Assembly (NCBI GenBank): GCA_003640385.1
Contig: RCAB01000343.1
Coordinates: 315-64,314, forward strand
Source: Setaria digitata
Lineage: Eukaryota > Nematoda > Chromadorea > Rhabditida > Setariidae
Direction of reading: 5' to 3'
DNA: 64,000 bases
The notes beneath the pieces are model-generated. The model was not told where the DNA came from. It saw only the letters and a list, made by a program, of their open reading frames with translations, and ran no database searches. Positions 23,301 through 34,437 of this stretch are shown here, piece by piece. How positions within the stretch are numbered: the stretch's first letter is position 1; every line of letters starts with the position of its first letter. The position numbers were made by a program, and so were the translations under genes.

Positions 23301-25339
23301 TTTACTGACCACTCTTTTTTGCTAATAAAAAGTCAATATGAATTAACTATACGGTGTAACTTGAAAGTCAAGATTTCTCTTTGGTCATACAGTTCTCAAC
23401 TCATTTAGGTTTTGAAACAAAATATACATTTGCCACGAGAGGTCACACCGAATGTTAATCAGAAGCTTATTTCACATTTACTGATGTGTCATGCAGGGAG
23501 AATTTATATGCATACAGTACACATTGGGAATCATCGTAAGTCATAGTTATCTTGGTTTTTATTTTAAAAGTTGTTGATTTTTTAGTTTTCTATTTTTGCA
23601 GCAGTACTGGATGATAGGAAGTTCTTGGCTAGCGCAGTATTACCAAAGCCAAATGCACTGCTTCGCATTGCTGATTTTGCTACTTTTATGAAAGAAACAC
23701 GTCTTTTTATTCCACAAGAACCAGGTAACTGACGCTGCCTTGTTTCCATTTAAGTTTTTTTTTGTTCTGATGCTGTATTACCAAGAATTTCGTAATTTAG
23801 AAAAAGAATGATACACAACTTACCATTAGTACCATTTATTTCTTGCAGTAGGACTAAAAGTTAAAATTTTAATCTCTTGCAGATGTTCTATCTTCGTCAG
23901 CCGATGACGAATCGTCATATAATGAACAAGCGCGCAAGCAGCTCTTAAGGCTTACTCGTTACTGGCCTCTCAAGCTAAATGAAGCTTTCATTTATAATAT
24001 ACCAAAGGTATAACAGATATTGCTCTTGGTTTAAAATATTTATGAATACCAGTATAGTCTTCAGCCAATGTTGAATGTTATTAAAAGTGGTTTGCGTTTC
24101 TCTGTTCACACCGGTCGTTTCGATTTTCAGAAATTTGATCCGCTGCTAACTTTAATACGGCGCAGTGAGCTTTCGACAAGTGATGTTAGTAAGTGTCGGG
24201 AATGCATCTATGCGCTAATGGCATATAAAGATTCAAAGGAGCCACTCACTGCGAAAAGTGTAGATTGTGTAAAGTTCAAAAATCCGCTCAGTAGGTAAGA
24301 AGAATATATTTTCTGAAAAAGTGAAGGTGAACAAAGGAAATAGTACTAACGAAACATGCGTAGTTTTTAATTAAAAAATGCAAATTTTATTTAAAAAAAT
24401 TTCTGGTATTGTTCATTGTGAGTCTTCGATATTCATTATTTCTTCCTCATTTTAAGTGGTTTTTATAGGGACGAACAGTTCCGATATGCTTGCGAAGAGC
24501 TACTGAATCATTTGCACAACTATGTGAACCATTCAGAAAGACACCTTGAAGTATTCAATATGTTCCTGCAAGTACAACATTTTTTATAATTTCTAATATT
24601 CTGTCACTAATCCTTTTATTATAATTTGATAGGTTTCAATCCCATAATCAGTGCATTTTGTTGGGATATTATTTAAGAACTTTTAAGATTATGATTGTTG
24701 CTTTTGTGTTTTTTATGTTTTAGATTTCGGGTCTAGATCGTGCAACACATCTCTCGGTTCAAGATGTTTCAATCCGTGTAACCCAGTAATCTTTTCTCCA
24801 ATACGTGAAATTTTCTAATAATCAAGCTCATTAAAAGAGAAATGGCATTATGAGCTACCCAAGACTTCAGCATGTTACATTCCGTCTTCTCGTGTTGCAG
24901 GCCTCATTCCTGTTCTTCATCGGTTTCAACATTCAGAAGCCAGTCACCAGTGGATGCGGTGCAACCAAAAAGTCGTAGCATGTCACCAGTTGTGAAAAAA
25001 CCACGAAAGGCCATACACATGTGGGGACCGAATGGTACAGTTAATCATTTCTAAACTGGCGTTGATTGTAAAAGACGTGTTAGCAGTTCAGATGGGTCGT
25101 CTTTCTCAAGTATCATTTTGCTCAGTTATATGTACCCAAATGCTGAATATTTTTTTTTTTTTTTTTTTTTAGAAAAGCTCAATCTCTATGATTTCTACCT
25201 TGAGCGGTACCAGAAGGAGCACTTGTCAAAATGGAAAGATTTTGTTGGTCGTGTAAAAGCTGGCAATAAGCCTGCCATACTTTATCCAAATCTTGATCTC
25301 AGTAAAGCACCAAATAAAGGTGATGTTGAATCTGTGTAA
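20384..25339 (+). CDS. INTS13: Integrator complex subunit 13 (Asunder homologue)
   Basis: Sixteen exons close in phase to 817 aa: 20384-20554, 20954-21178, 21360-21653, 21832-21962, 22101-22233, 22656-22784, 22863-23054, 23130-23237, 23409-23535, 23602-23724, 23883-24007, 24065-24294, 24469-24571, 24724-24785, 24901-25034, 25173-25339. The human protein is 706 aa. Matching landmarks include HKTVIVLDHSPDFA, KTLWTCAVESAFE, FDLASTTVTSIPMK, NYDVEVFHPRRSHHL, CLTSFLLSGRNVMLE and RYWPLKLNEAFIYN, with SPVVKKPRKAIHMWGPNG near the C-terminus. INTS13 belongs to the Integrator snRNA 3'-end and promoter-proximal termination complex and to Drosophila Asunder's dynein/spermatogenesis role (family knowledge). 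The last acceptor follows a T run of more than 20. Exon 14 must end at CCCA|GTAATC, not the nearer CGT|GTAACC, to remain in frame. A poly(A) signal lies at 25588. Confidence 0.93.
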
Positions 25340-27832
25340 TTTTCCTTCATATCCATTCATATATTTGCCTTTAGTCAAAATTCACAGAAAACATTATTTT
25401 CAAGAAGTTCTTGAAATCCAAAATGAGAATTTAATCGGATGAAATGCAAAAGCAAAATATCGCTCTTTCGAAAGTTTTTTATGTTATTCTTCTCATTGTG
25501 CACTTTTTTACTCTTGCATATTTGTCTATTTTGTCTTATTTTTCTATTTATTCATACGTTTGTAAATTGTATTGTAGTGAAGCTGTTAATAAATGTATGA
25601 TGTGTGGTCTTCATACATGAAAGGTGACTAAGGACTAACTTTATACGAAGAAATTGAGGATGTAGTCTGTGGCTTCATCGTTTCATTCAGTTACGCTTTT
25701 TCAAAAAGTAATCCCTCAAAAAGCTTTTCGCAATTTCATGTTCGATTGAGTATGCAGTCGTATGTAAATATATCGCAACAGAAAGCAGTTTAGTTATTTA
25801 TTTCATAGTCATTTGGAGATACTGAGATAGCAAAATCGATTGGGGAATGATGCATGGATGTTTTGGTCTTAAGCCCTGTCTTCGTTAATAGGCTTTTTAT
25901 TGATTCAGCCTAGTAGGGAGCTTTGTGTTTCGCTGTGCTAGTTTTGATACTTAAGTTAAATACCCTTTTGTCCATGCATATCTTTTTTTTTTTTTTCCTG
26001 ACTTCCTTTACTCTGAAATTGTAAGTTTTTCGTGGCACATTGTTTTCATTGTGAATGAGAATTTTGCTTTCCGATTGTTAGCAAGAGAAAAGATATGGGT
26101 TTGAGAGTGATATGGGATTTCAATTGCTAAATTTTTTTTTTTTCCTCACTCTAGGACATCAAAAAATTTACAATCAAGTGATATTTGCTAATAGAGAGAA
26201 GTTTGTGAATTAAGACAAGAAATAAATTGGTCCCTTCTTTTTCATTTTGATTTTCACAAAGAAAAGGAAATTTTTTGAAAAAGATTTTTGATTTCGTGAA
26301 TGCATTATTAATGGAACTGAATCATTTCACACTTACACATTCTTCCTCACTCTTATCACTGCCGAGACAAGTTATTTTCAGTTAATAAAAATAACCAATG
26401 TACCAGTCATTATCATAGTGCTATTTTTATCTCCGCACACTTAGCTAAACTTATAAACTTCATGTATAATTAAATATGTATTTTTAGAACAGATACACTT
26501 TTGGAAACTAATTTAATCTTTTACTATTCTTTTTTTTTTAGCAGTTTATTAGTTTGATTTCAAAAAACAAATTTAATTTGAAGTCGATTGCTTGCTTGTT
26601 AACTGATCAAGATGAATATTAATGAGATAATAATTACAAAATAACTTTTTTTTTCCCATTTGGTATCAGTTTCATATTTTCGCATTTACCTGCAAAATGA
26701 TAAGCGATACGACTACTTTTGTATGATGTAAAATCGCATGCTCGACGAATGTACCAATGAATTAGTGCTATCACGATCGAATACTCAAGAAAAGCATAGG
26801 TTTGTTCTAAATCAGTAATCAGTTGTTGATTTCATACTTATCATTTAAAAGTATTCTTATTTAATTCTTCATTCCTTTCCAAAAAAAAAAAAACAGTTAT
26901 TCATTTAATGCTTAGGATAAGTGTCAAAAGCGAGGGAACACCTGAATCAATAAATTAAATTATTTAATTTCATTTTATGTTCAAAATTTTTATTACAAAT
27001 CTTCAAATTTTATCATTTGTGATTCAATAATTATTATTCGTTCGTTAGAATTTACTAATTATTCCTAGTCAATTAATGTTATTGATAGTGGTAATGGTTG
27101 GCAAGAAATTTGATGTGAAATTGATTTAATCAATTTCATTAAATTCAATTAATTTTTTTTTAGCACAATATTTTATTTTTAATTAGATATCACCACCTGT
27201 AAATCATTCTTTTTCATCTTCTTTAACATAAATTTAACTAAATTAAGCTAATAATTGAAAATTTCATTGGACAAAATTATTTTTTCTTCCTCAGTACTTC
27301 CTTTTTTACCAACTAAAGATTTATTTTCCTTTTTAGTTTTGTGATTCACGAAGATCTTGTTCAAAATGGAACAATTTACTGTAAATTAAAATTTTCGTAC
27401 TTGGAAGATTTTTTTCTGTAACTTAAAAAAAAAGAATCTTTTCTTGTCAATAACTTGTTTTACTTCTCAGATTATTTTTATTTTTGACTGATTTAGAAAC
27501 TATATTTCAAGGTAAATGAAAAAAAAAAAGAAAATATCCTAAAAATTGTAGAAATTCAGAACTGTTCTAAAATTATAAACGTTATCATTGCTTTAGTTTG
27601 AAAAATCTGATAAATCTGATAAATGAGCAGTTTTTAATAGAGAAAAATTATTTTGAAATCGTCATGACTTTTTCTTTTTTTTTTTACAAAATGCAAAAAA
27701 AATTCTTTCTTAAAAGCTAAGAATATTTGAAAATTCTGAAAAATCAATTGCTGAAATAAAATGCTAACTTAAAGCAAAGGAGAAGATGAAAATTGTTTCG
27801 TTTTAACCTCAAAATTTTGTTAATTATTACAG
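25340..27832 (+). other. Intergenic, INTS13 3' flank to U2AF35-like exon
   Basis: About 2.5 kb of AT-rich DNA with many T and A runs. AATAAA at 25588-25593 is the likely INTS13 poly(A) signal. The missing first exon of the U2AF35-like gene should be here. I looked for a short ATG exon ending two bases into a codon before a GT donor and did not find a convincing one. Confidence 0.5.
25588..25593 (+). terminator. INTS13 poly(A) signal
   Basis: AATAAA about 250 nt after the INTS13 stop. It is the first canonical hexamer found there. Confidence 0.6.
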
Positions 27833-29504
27833 AACAAACTGCTCATTCTACCTAAAAATTGGTGCATGCCGACATGGCGATAAATGTTCTCGACTTCATA
27901 CTCGACCAACTTCTAGCAAGGTAAAGGTGTCACATATCATTTACTATTTTATTTTATTCCATTCAACATCATCCAAGGCCATTTGCATTAATTACTGTGT
28001 GGCAAAAATTGAAATTAATTATTGTTTCAGACAATTTTGTTGAAAAATTTCTATCACTTTGGTGGCATCATTCGACAAGGTATGATGCAATGTCATAAAT
28101 TCAGTGAATTTTTGAAATGACATAATACATTGCAGTTTAACTTTTAATTAGTAATTAGGCTATTGAATTTTCAATGGGGTAGGTTACTGTCTAAAAGAGA
28201 TTAGGAAAAGAGGAGAAGAATATTAAAAGCAAAAAAAAAAAAAAAATAGATGAAAGTATTAGTTTTTTGTAATTTACGAACTAGAACTCCTTCTAGATCT
28301 TACCAAAGAAAAAGAGCAACGTGAGTTTGATGAATTTTTCCGTGAGGTTTACCTGGAAATTGATGGCGAATACGGTGAAATTGAAGAAATGAATGTATGT
28401 AATAACGCTGGTGAGCATATGCTCGGTAATGTTTACGTCAAAGTAAGTTAGATAGTATTTATTAGACTAGTGAATTGAGTAATTTAAAATTTAGTACTAA
28501 TGTTGGATAAAACAGGAAAGACTGCATGTTGTAATGGGAGAGGAATGATAAGTAAAATAAGAAATGTTGCAAATTTGAAGTGGACTTTTATATGTCGTAA
28601 GTGATATGAATGATGGAAAGTTTCAGTTATTTCATAATTTTAATTTAGTTCTTTCATGAGTCAAATGCAAAGAATGCGGTAGAAGCGTTGAACAATCGTT
28701 GGTTTGATGGTAAACCAATTCACTGTGAACTTTCACCTGTTACCGATTTTCGTGATGCATGCTGTCGACAGTATGAAAATGGGTCAGACATTACTGATTG
28801 ATCCTATAATACCGGAAATGAATGTACTGATAATTGTAATCTATGCTGTGCTGCAGGGAATGTAGTCGTGGTGGATTCTGTAATTTTATGCATCTGAAGA
28901 AGATCAGCTCATCACTGAAACGGAAACTAGAGAAGGAGAGGGATAAAACGGCACGCCGAAAGAAGTCGGCAAAATGGCGAAAGATGTCGGAATGCGGCAA
29001 CAAGAAGGAAGATGGATCGCTACCAAAAAAGTACCAAGATGCATACAGGTACTGATGAAAATGCTCAGTGAACTGTTAGCATTCTCTCGGAATATTTCCG
29101 GATGTCGTTTGCTTTTCTTCTTTTTTTTCAATCTAATTTGATTCCAGCAGTGACGAATCGTCTTGGTCTGATTACGGTCCCTCATCATCCGGAAATCAAC
29201 GCTCCTCAACACCATTCGCTTTTCGCGCCGATCGATATGCATCTGATGTTAGCGAATCTAATTCGGAAACCGATCCAGAATTTGAAGCTCACAAGCAGCT
29301 ACTGTATGTTAGAAATGGATTTTAGGAAACGTGATAATAGTTACAGAAGTTTGCTGTGGTATGGAATCTGTTAGTAAATATTCGCTTAGAATGAATGCAT
29401 TTTCCAGAAGACGCCAACGGTGGGAAGAACTTCGTGGTAAATTTGAAATGCAACAGAAATGGGATGAAGATCGAGAGCGTAACTTTGTCTTTTCATTACT
29501 GTGA
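27833..29504 (+). CDS. Divergent U2AF small-subunit (U2AF35-type) protein, first exon not found
   Basis: Seven exons in phase: 27833-27920, 28031-28079, 28297-28442, 28649-28782, 28857-29048, 29148-29303 and 29408-29504. The layout is that of U2AF35: first CCCH zinc finger ([20 protein letters not shown]), a U2AF-homology RRM ([39 protein letters not shown]), then a second CCCH finger ([20 protein letters not shown]). U2AF35 reads the AG at 3' splice sites as partner of U2AF65 (family knowledge). The tail is unusual. In place of an RS/glycine region there is a Lys/Arg-rich stretch ([20 protein letters not shown]), a Ser/acidic segment and an [20 protein letters not shown] helix. This suggests a paralogue rather than the canonical nematode uaf-2 orthologue. 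The start codon exon lies upstream and is unresolved. The acceptor at 29147/29150 is a CAGCAG tandem. Confidence 0.8.
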
Positions 29505-29740
29505 AACGAAATAAGTGCAAGATTAGCCCAAGGATTATTGGAATACTGGAGCCTAAATTGAGCCTGAAAGATCATCGACGAGTCGGAACGGATCGGAACG
29601 GCTTGGATCGAGTGGGATCAATGAGAGAGATCATATCTGAAACCATTTCAACATCATCGAAGGCAATTCACACTTGGGATCATCTCAGGATTGATGAAGT
29701 TAATTGATGAGTGATTTGTTATTCAAATATTTATGCTGAA

Positions 29741-29746
29741 ATAAAA
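29741..29746 (+). terminator. Poly(A) signal of the U2AF35-like gene
   Basis: AATAAA 237 nt after the stop, followed by AT-rich sequence. Confidence 0.6.
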
Positions 29747-30125
29747 TGCTACTTAACACTAACATCTCGCTTCATCATTGAACTTTGCGATTTTTTTAAA
29801 TGAAAATATCAACAATACTTTCACTTAACAATTTCATCCTTTCATTCCAGTCACTTACTTCACTCACCACATTTTCATTTTTTAAAGTTTTACTTGAAAT
29901 AATTCTCACTTTCTTATTTTTTCCTATATTAAATCTAATAAATAGACATAAATAATAATTTATGAGATTCAACAATTAAAATGCATAATGGCGCAGTAAA
30001 AATACATACAAGCAAATTGCTAATTAAAATTTTTCATGCTAAAATTACAAATAAATTTTCGTATGTTTGAGATGCTCACATAATCTTAAATAAATAATAT
30101 ATAACATATATTATTTATTTTACGT

Positions 30126-30209
30126 AATATATATATATATATATATTATATTATATAATTATATATATATATATATAATATATATATATATATATAGATA
30201 TATATATAG
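30126..30209. repeat. (AT)n microsatellite
   Basis: More than 80 nt of nearly uninterrupted AT dinucleotides, with short TATTATA breaks. Confidence 0.95.
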
Positions 30210-31497
30210 ACCAATTGTTGCTACTTATTGACATATAAATTTATATAATAGTAATGCGGGAAATTCTTTATGGATGAGAGTTTTCAGACATTTAATTGGT
30301 TGCGGTAAACTAAAACCTGTTCAGATGAAGAAATGAAAAATGAAAAAGAATTTTTCTCGCACTGTAAAATGTGCAAAATGAAAAAAAAAAAAAAGAAAAA
30401 AGAAAAAACATTACTTCAAAATTTTCCTGATCAGGTAAGATGTGCATCATTTCTCACTGTTCGTCAAATTGCAATTAAGTTGACTGTCTAGTTGCTTGCT
30501 TCCTATCAATTGTTTTTACTCCTTTTTTTTTTTTTTTTTTTTTTCAAAATAAATAACATTAGAGACTTTGCTTGACAAAACAATAATCTATTTGTTCTTA
30601 ATAAGAAGAGAAAATGAGCACTAATTAATTAATGGTTACTACGCCTGTTGAATATATTCAACAATTATTGTGGTCGGAAAAAAATTTAGACAAGAAAACA
30701 ACAGAAATGTCATTGTTCTCCCTTTGTTTTGTATTTTTTCTTGTGTTTTTCTTTTTTCTTTTCATTTTAACGAGAATGTGAACAAACATATTAACATTTG
30801 TCTACTCATTTATTTATGTATTGTAGCGATAATGTCACATAGTGTGTCATGAAATTCATTTAAAAGATTTTTTTGCTCTCATTGAGTATAGCTAGCTATT
30901 TGTTAGTTATGATTTAGCAAATTTTACAACTAGATAGACACTTCCTTTCAATTAAATTCGTCCATTCAATTTTAACATTAGGAATCAATTAGTGACTTTT
31001 GCCATTACGATTTTACCTCTCTAGTAATTAACAATTACATTTGTTTTTGCAAATATATTTTATTAATCTTCTCTCTTTTTTTTTTAACTTTTATATTAAA
31101 ATATATCGAAGTGGCACATCAGATCAAATTATGTTCACACAGAATAGACAAATTAATCAATTAATTTATTCATTTTACGTGTTTTTATTGTTTCCTACTG
31201 CTTAGCACACATTTAAAATTTAAAATTTTTGAAGCAATAAAAGTGTTTCATTTGGTAGTAAAGCCCATAGCTCGTTTGTCTTTTTTTCTTTGTTTGTTAG
31301 ATTTTTTTAATTAATTAATCAATTTGAACTAATTTTTTTCTAATCAATGAACTTCAAAAATATTGCTCACGAATGCTGCTTAATGTTGAAAATGTTTAAA
31401 AATGATTTGAAATCGGTCATTATTATTGAATGTATATATGAGATTAAAAAAATCTTTAACATTCAATTTTAAACTTTTTATTACAGGAAAAAAAAAA

Positions 31498-32988
31498 ATG
31501 ACTATTTCTATCACAGTCGCTGGCGTTACAGATACTCTTAAAGAGGGGGACGAAAAAGTGCATGAATTTCTTCTTTTTCTTTTTTTTTTTTAATTACAAA
31601 GTATAGTTTACTAGGCTCATTCATATGACCTACTAGACTTCTTTTTTAGATCTCATACTTGAATTATGCTAATTATTATCGAAAAATTTATTACTGGACA
31701 AAAAAAAACTAATCAAAATCATATCATTATTGTTATCAGATCAAGCTAATCATTATTGTAACAGTTCTAGTTCCTTTTTGTTACAAATTAATCGTAATTA
31801 TAAGTTATATAAGCTTTATTTATTGCTATAGTGACAGACATAAATAGAATGTATATGCTTGTTAATTAATTTCCATTTGATAATTAACTTATCCTATTTG
31901 CAGTATGAAAAGGCGTTAAATGACGCGGCAGATGTGATGAGCGAAACGTTAAACGTAATAAATGCGCCTGAATTTGAAACAATGGAAGGTTGGAAGCTTA
32001 AGAGTGAGAATAAAACAGATAAGATATATTCGAAAAGATTCGCAGTGGGCAAAGTTTTCACCCTTAGGGTAGGTAGTTCTTTTTCGATTGCTAGCTAAGA
32101 AGGCTTTTTTTTTTATACGTAAACTGTTCCATTTCTTTAGACGTATATTTTTTTTTCTTTTCTTTGAACACGTTTTCCAGACCACTTTGGATGTGCCACG
32201 TGAGGAACTTTTTCTTGACCATTGGAACAATTTCGAGCAAACTGCTTACAAAAACAAAAATACATCACTGGCAGAAAAGATTGCGATACTTTCGCCACAT
32301 GTCGAAATTATTCACGTAAAAATTCAAAAATTAAACGTTAAGATGTGAAACTGCTACAGCTATGCTGACTGTCAATCTTTTAATAATATCGTAAATTCCT
32401 GGAAAAGAATGCTTAAAAATATATTATCAATTTCACTTTTGGGTTAAATAATCGACAATATCAGTTTATAGTATGCACTGAAAGATTTCGGTTTGGTAAA
32501 GGGTCGGGATTTCGTGACAACACGAATTTACCGACGCATTGATGGTGATATCATTGAAGCCGCACGAAGTTATGATACGGAAGAAGTGACACGATACAAG
32601 AAGAAAGCAAGGTTAATCAGTTTGCTAGTAATGAAGGATGATACACTGGAAGGAAATTACATCGAATAGGCAAAATTATTGGAAATTATATGACAGTTGG
32701 TAGAAGGTTTGGCGACAGCATAGAGATATCTATTTTCTTGTCGTGGAAAGTTTTGTATAATTCCGTTATTTCAGGGGTAAATTATTACTAGGTGGTGGCC
32801 GATTCCGAGTCCATCCAGAAGATCCTCAAAAAACTATCGTTGATTACATCATCTGCTTGGACATGAGCGCCCCTGATATAACCAAATCAGTGGTTGAAAA
32901 ACTACTATCGAAATTCATCCTTGAAGATGCTGAACGAGTACGTCAGGAAATCGAGAAATCAAAAGCTGATAACAATGCTGATGAATAA
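31498..32988 (+). CDS. START-domain lipid-transfer protein (StAR/STARD3-like)
   Basis: Five exons, 31498-31557, 31904-32068, 32181-32315, 32472-32611 and 32775-32988, give 237 aa. Almost the whole protein is one START domain. It begins GWKLKSENKTDKIYSKRFAV and continues LDVPREELFLDHWNNFEQT. The family core GRDFVTTRIYRR follows, equivalent to the PRDFVNVRR stretch of STARD3. Next come GKLLLGGGRFRVHPEDP, TIVDYIICLDM and a long C-terminal helix. START domains carry a single lipid or sterol in a hydrophobic tunnel (family knowledge). No signal peptide, transmembrane segment or MENTAL domain is present, so this should be a soluble single-domain carrier. The ligand cannot be told from sequence. The ATG follows a TTTTATTACAG acceptor by about a dozen nt, mostly A. 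The gene converges with ACIN1. Confidence 0.85.
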
Positions 32989-34437
32989 CAATTCAAAACG
33001 ACATGCCGACAACCCCCCCCCCCCCCCCCCCCCNAGAACTGTCCTTCCTTAAAGGAAAATTTTGATATAATGATAATCAAAATAGAACTTTCGTCTCATC
33101 CATCATTATTTAGTAATTACCCTAGCACACTTCCCAACTATTCATTCAGCTTATTGTTTACGAGATTACCATCGGCTTACAGGAATATCCGATGCATGCA
33201 ACTATTCGCAAAATTTTCAACACGTAAGGTCACTCTGTCGTACTTTTTTTTTTTTTTGTAAACAAAAACTATTCTGTGCACTAATCTTGACCAGTCACCC
33301 ATTAGATCTATTTCACTGTTACGGAAATCATCGAAAGAAATACTACTTTACCCTAAGCTTTACGCAATCTTGGGCTGCAAAACCCTGCTTCATCTGTGCT
33401 CTCCAATGAAGGAAATCGATCATTGGTGTCTCTTGTATTCCCTAAAAAAAAAATGGTGGCGTAGCAGTGACCTACCTAGAAGTGCTCAGTAAACAATTTG
33501 GTGTTAGTGGTCTCTCGAACCCTATAACTCTATCTATGAAATCTCTCTAACCCTATAACTCAATTTATAAAATACTGATGAGTCTATCTACAGCAGATAT
33601 ATATTACCTTCATTCTTAATGAATTTCTCGGTAAAAACGGGAAAAAACAAGGCATGAAGATTCACGGTAAAATCTCAAGCCCTAACAACTTTTTCAAAAA
33701 TAACGAATGACCATAAATAACTTTATTAGAAACAAGCTGAGAGAACCACACGCTTAACGCTTAACAACGATATGTGGAGCCGAATGAACGTTACCCACAC
33801 ATTATAATGTAGCCCAATAAACCACAAATAGTAAACGCATTAAAGTTTAATTCAAATCAGTGTTTTAACAATATTTTTGGGCTTGGCACAGCTGTATCAA
33901 GAAGATTGGGACCTTGCGACGATGTAGCTTTTACTGTTGAACCAAGATGAAATCGCTTTTTCCTGCGTATTCGATGGTCACTTCAGAAGAAGTAGAAGTG
34001 AGACCGCGTCTCACAGTTTGCTCACGACATCACCTCCATTTCTGCTCATCAATCCTGTGCTTGCTCCGCAAATTTAACTGCAGCGTATTCTGAAGGCCTG
34101 ACGAGCAATTTCAACAAAATGAAAGGTAGAGGGAATTCAGTACCTTAAATAAGGAGCTATATAAGTAAAAGATACATGGTATCGGAAAACGCTTAGGTGT
34201 GGGAAGAGGAAAAGATGATCATGGAAGGAATGGGAGGAAGAGAGACGAGATAAGTGGCGGGCTACTGAAATTTCGAGTACTTGAGAACCAGATTTTTGGA
34301 ACATGAAACTGGAGGGCGACTTAGGCGAGTAAAAGTTGCTTGGAAATATGGACTTAAAAAGTGAAACAAAGGACAAACTAAAAAAGAAAGTTTAAAATAC
34401 TGGCTGCATCGTTTGTCACCTTACAGGGAGCGACGAC
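32989..34437. other. Intergenic between convergent START gene and ACIN1
   Basis: 1.45 kb. Just past the START-gene stop is a run of 21 C (33013-33033) ending in an N. Around 33510-33575 the motif CCCTATAACTC occurs twice inside a loose 30-nt duplication. No coding sequence was recognised. Confidence 0.6.
33013..33034. other. Poly-C run ending in N
   Basis: Twenty-one consecutive C followed by a single N in an otherwise AT-rich 3' flank. Unlike the other six N positions it has no duplicated flanks. It may be a tail or fill artefact, or a true C homopolymer that stopped the sequencing reads. Confidence 0.8.

Larger units (their letters stand above)
29505..31497. other. Intergenic with AT microsatellite
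   Basis: Contains the AATAAA poly(A) signal of the upstream gene at 29741-29746 and an AT dinucleotide repeat at about 30126-30209. It also has long A and T runs and the promoter of the START-domain gene. No coding segment was recognised. Confidence 0.65.
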
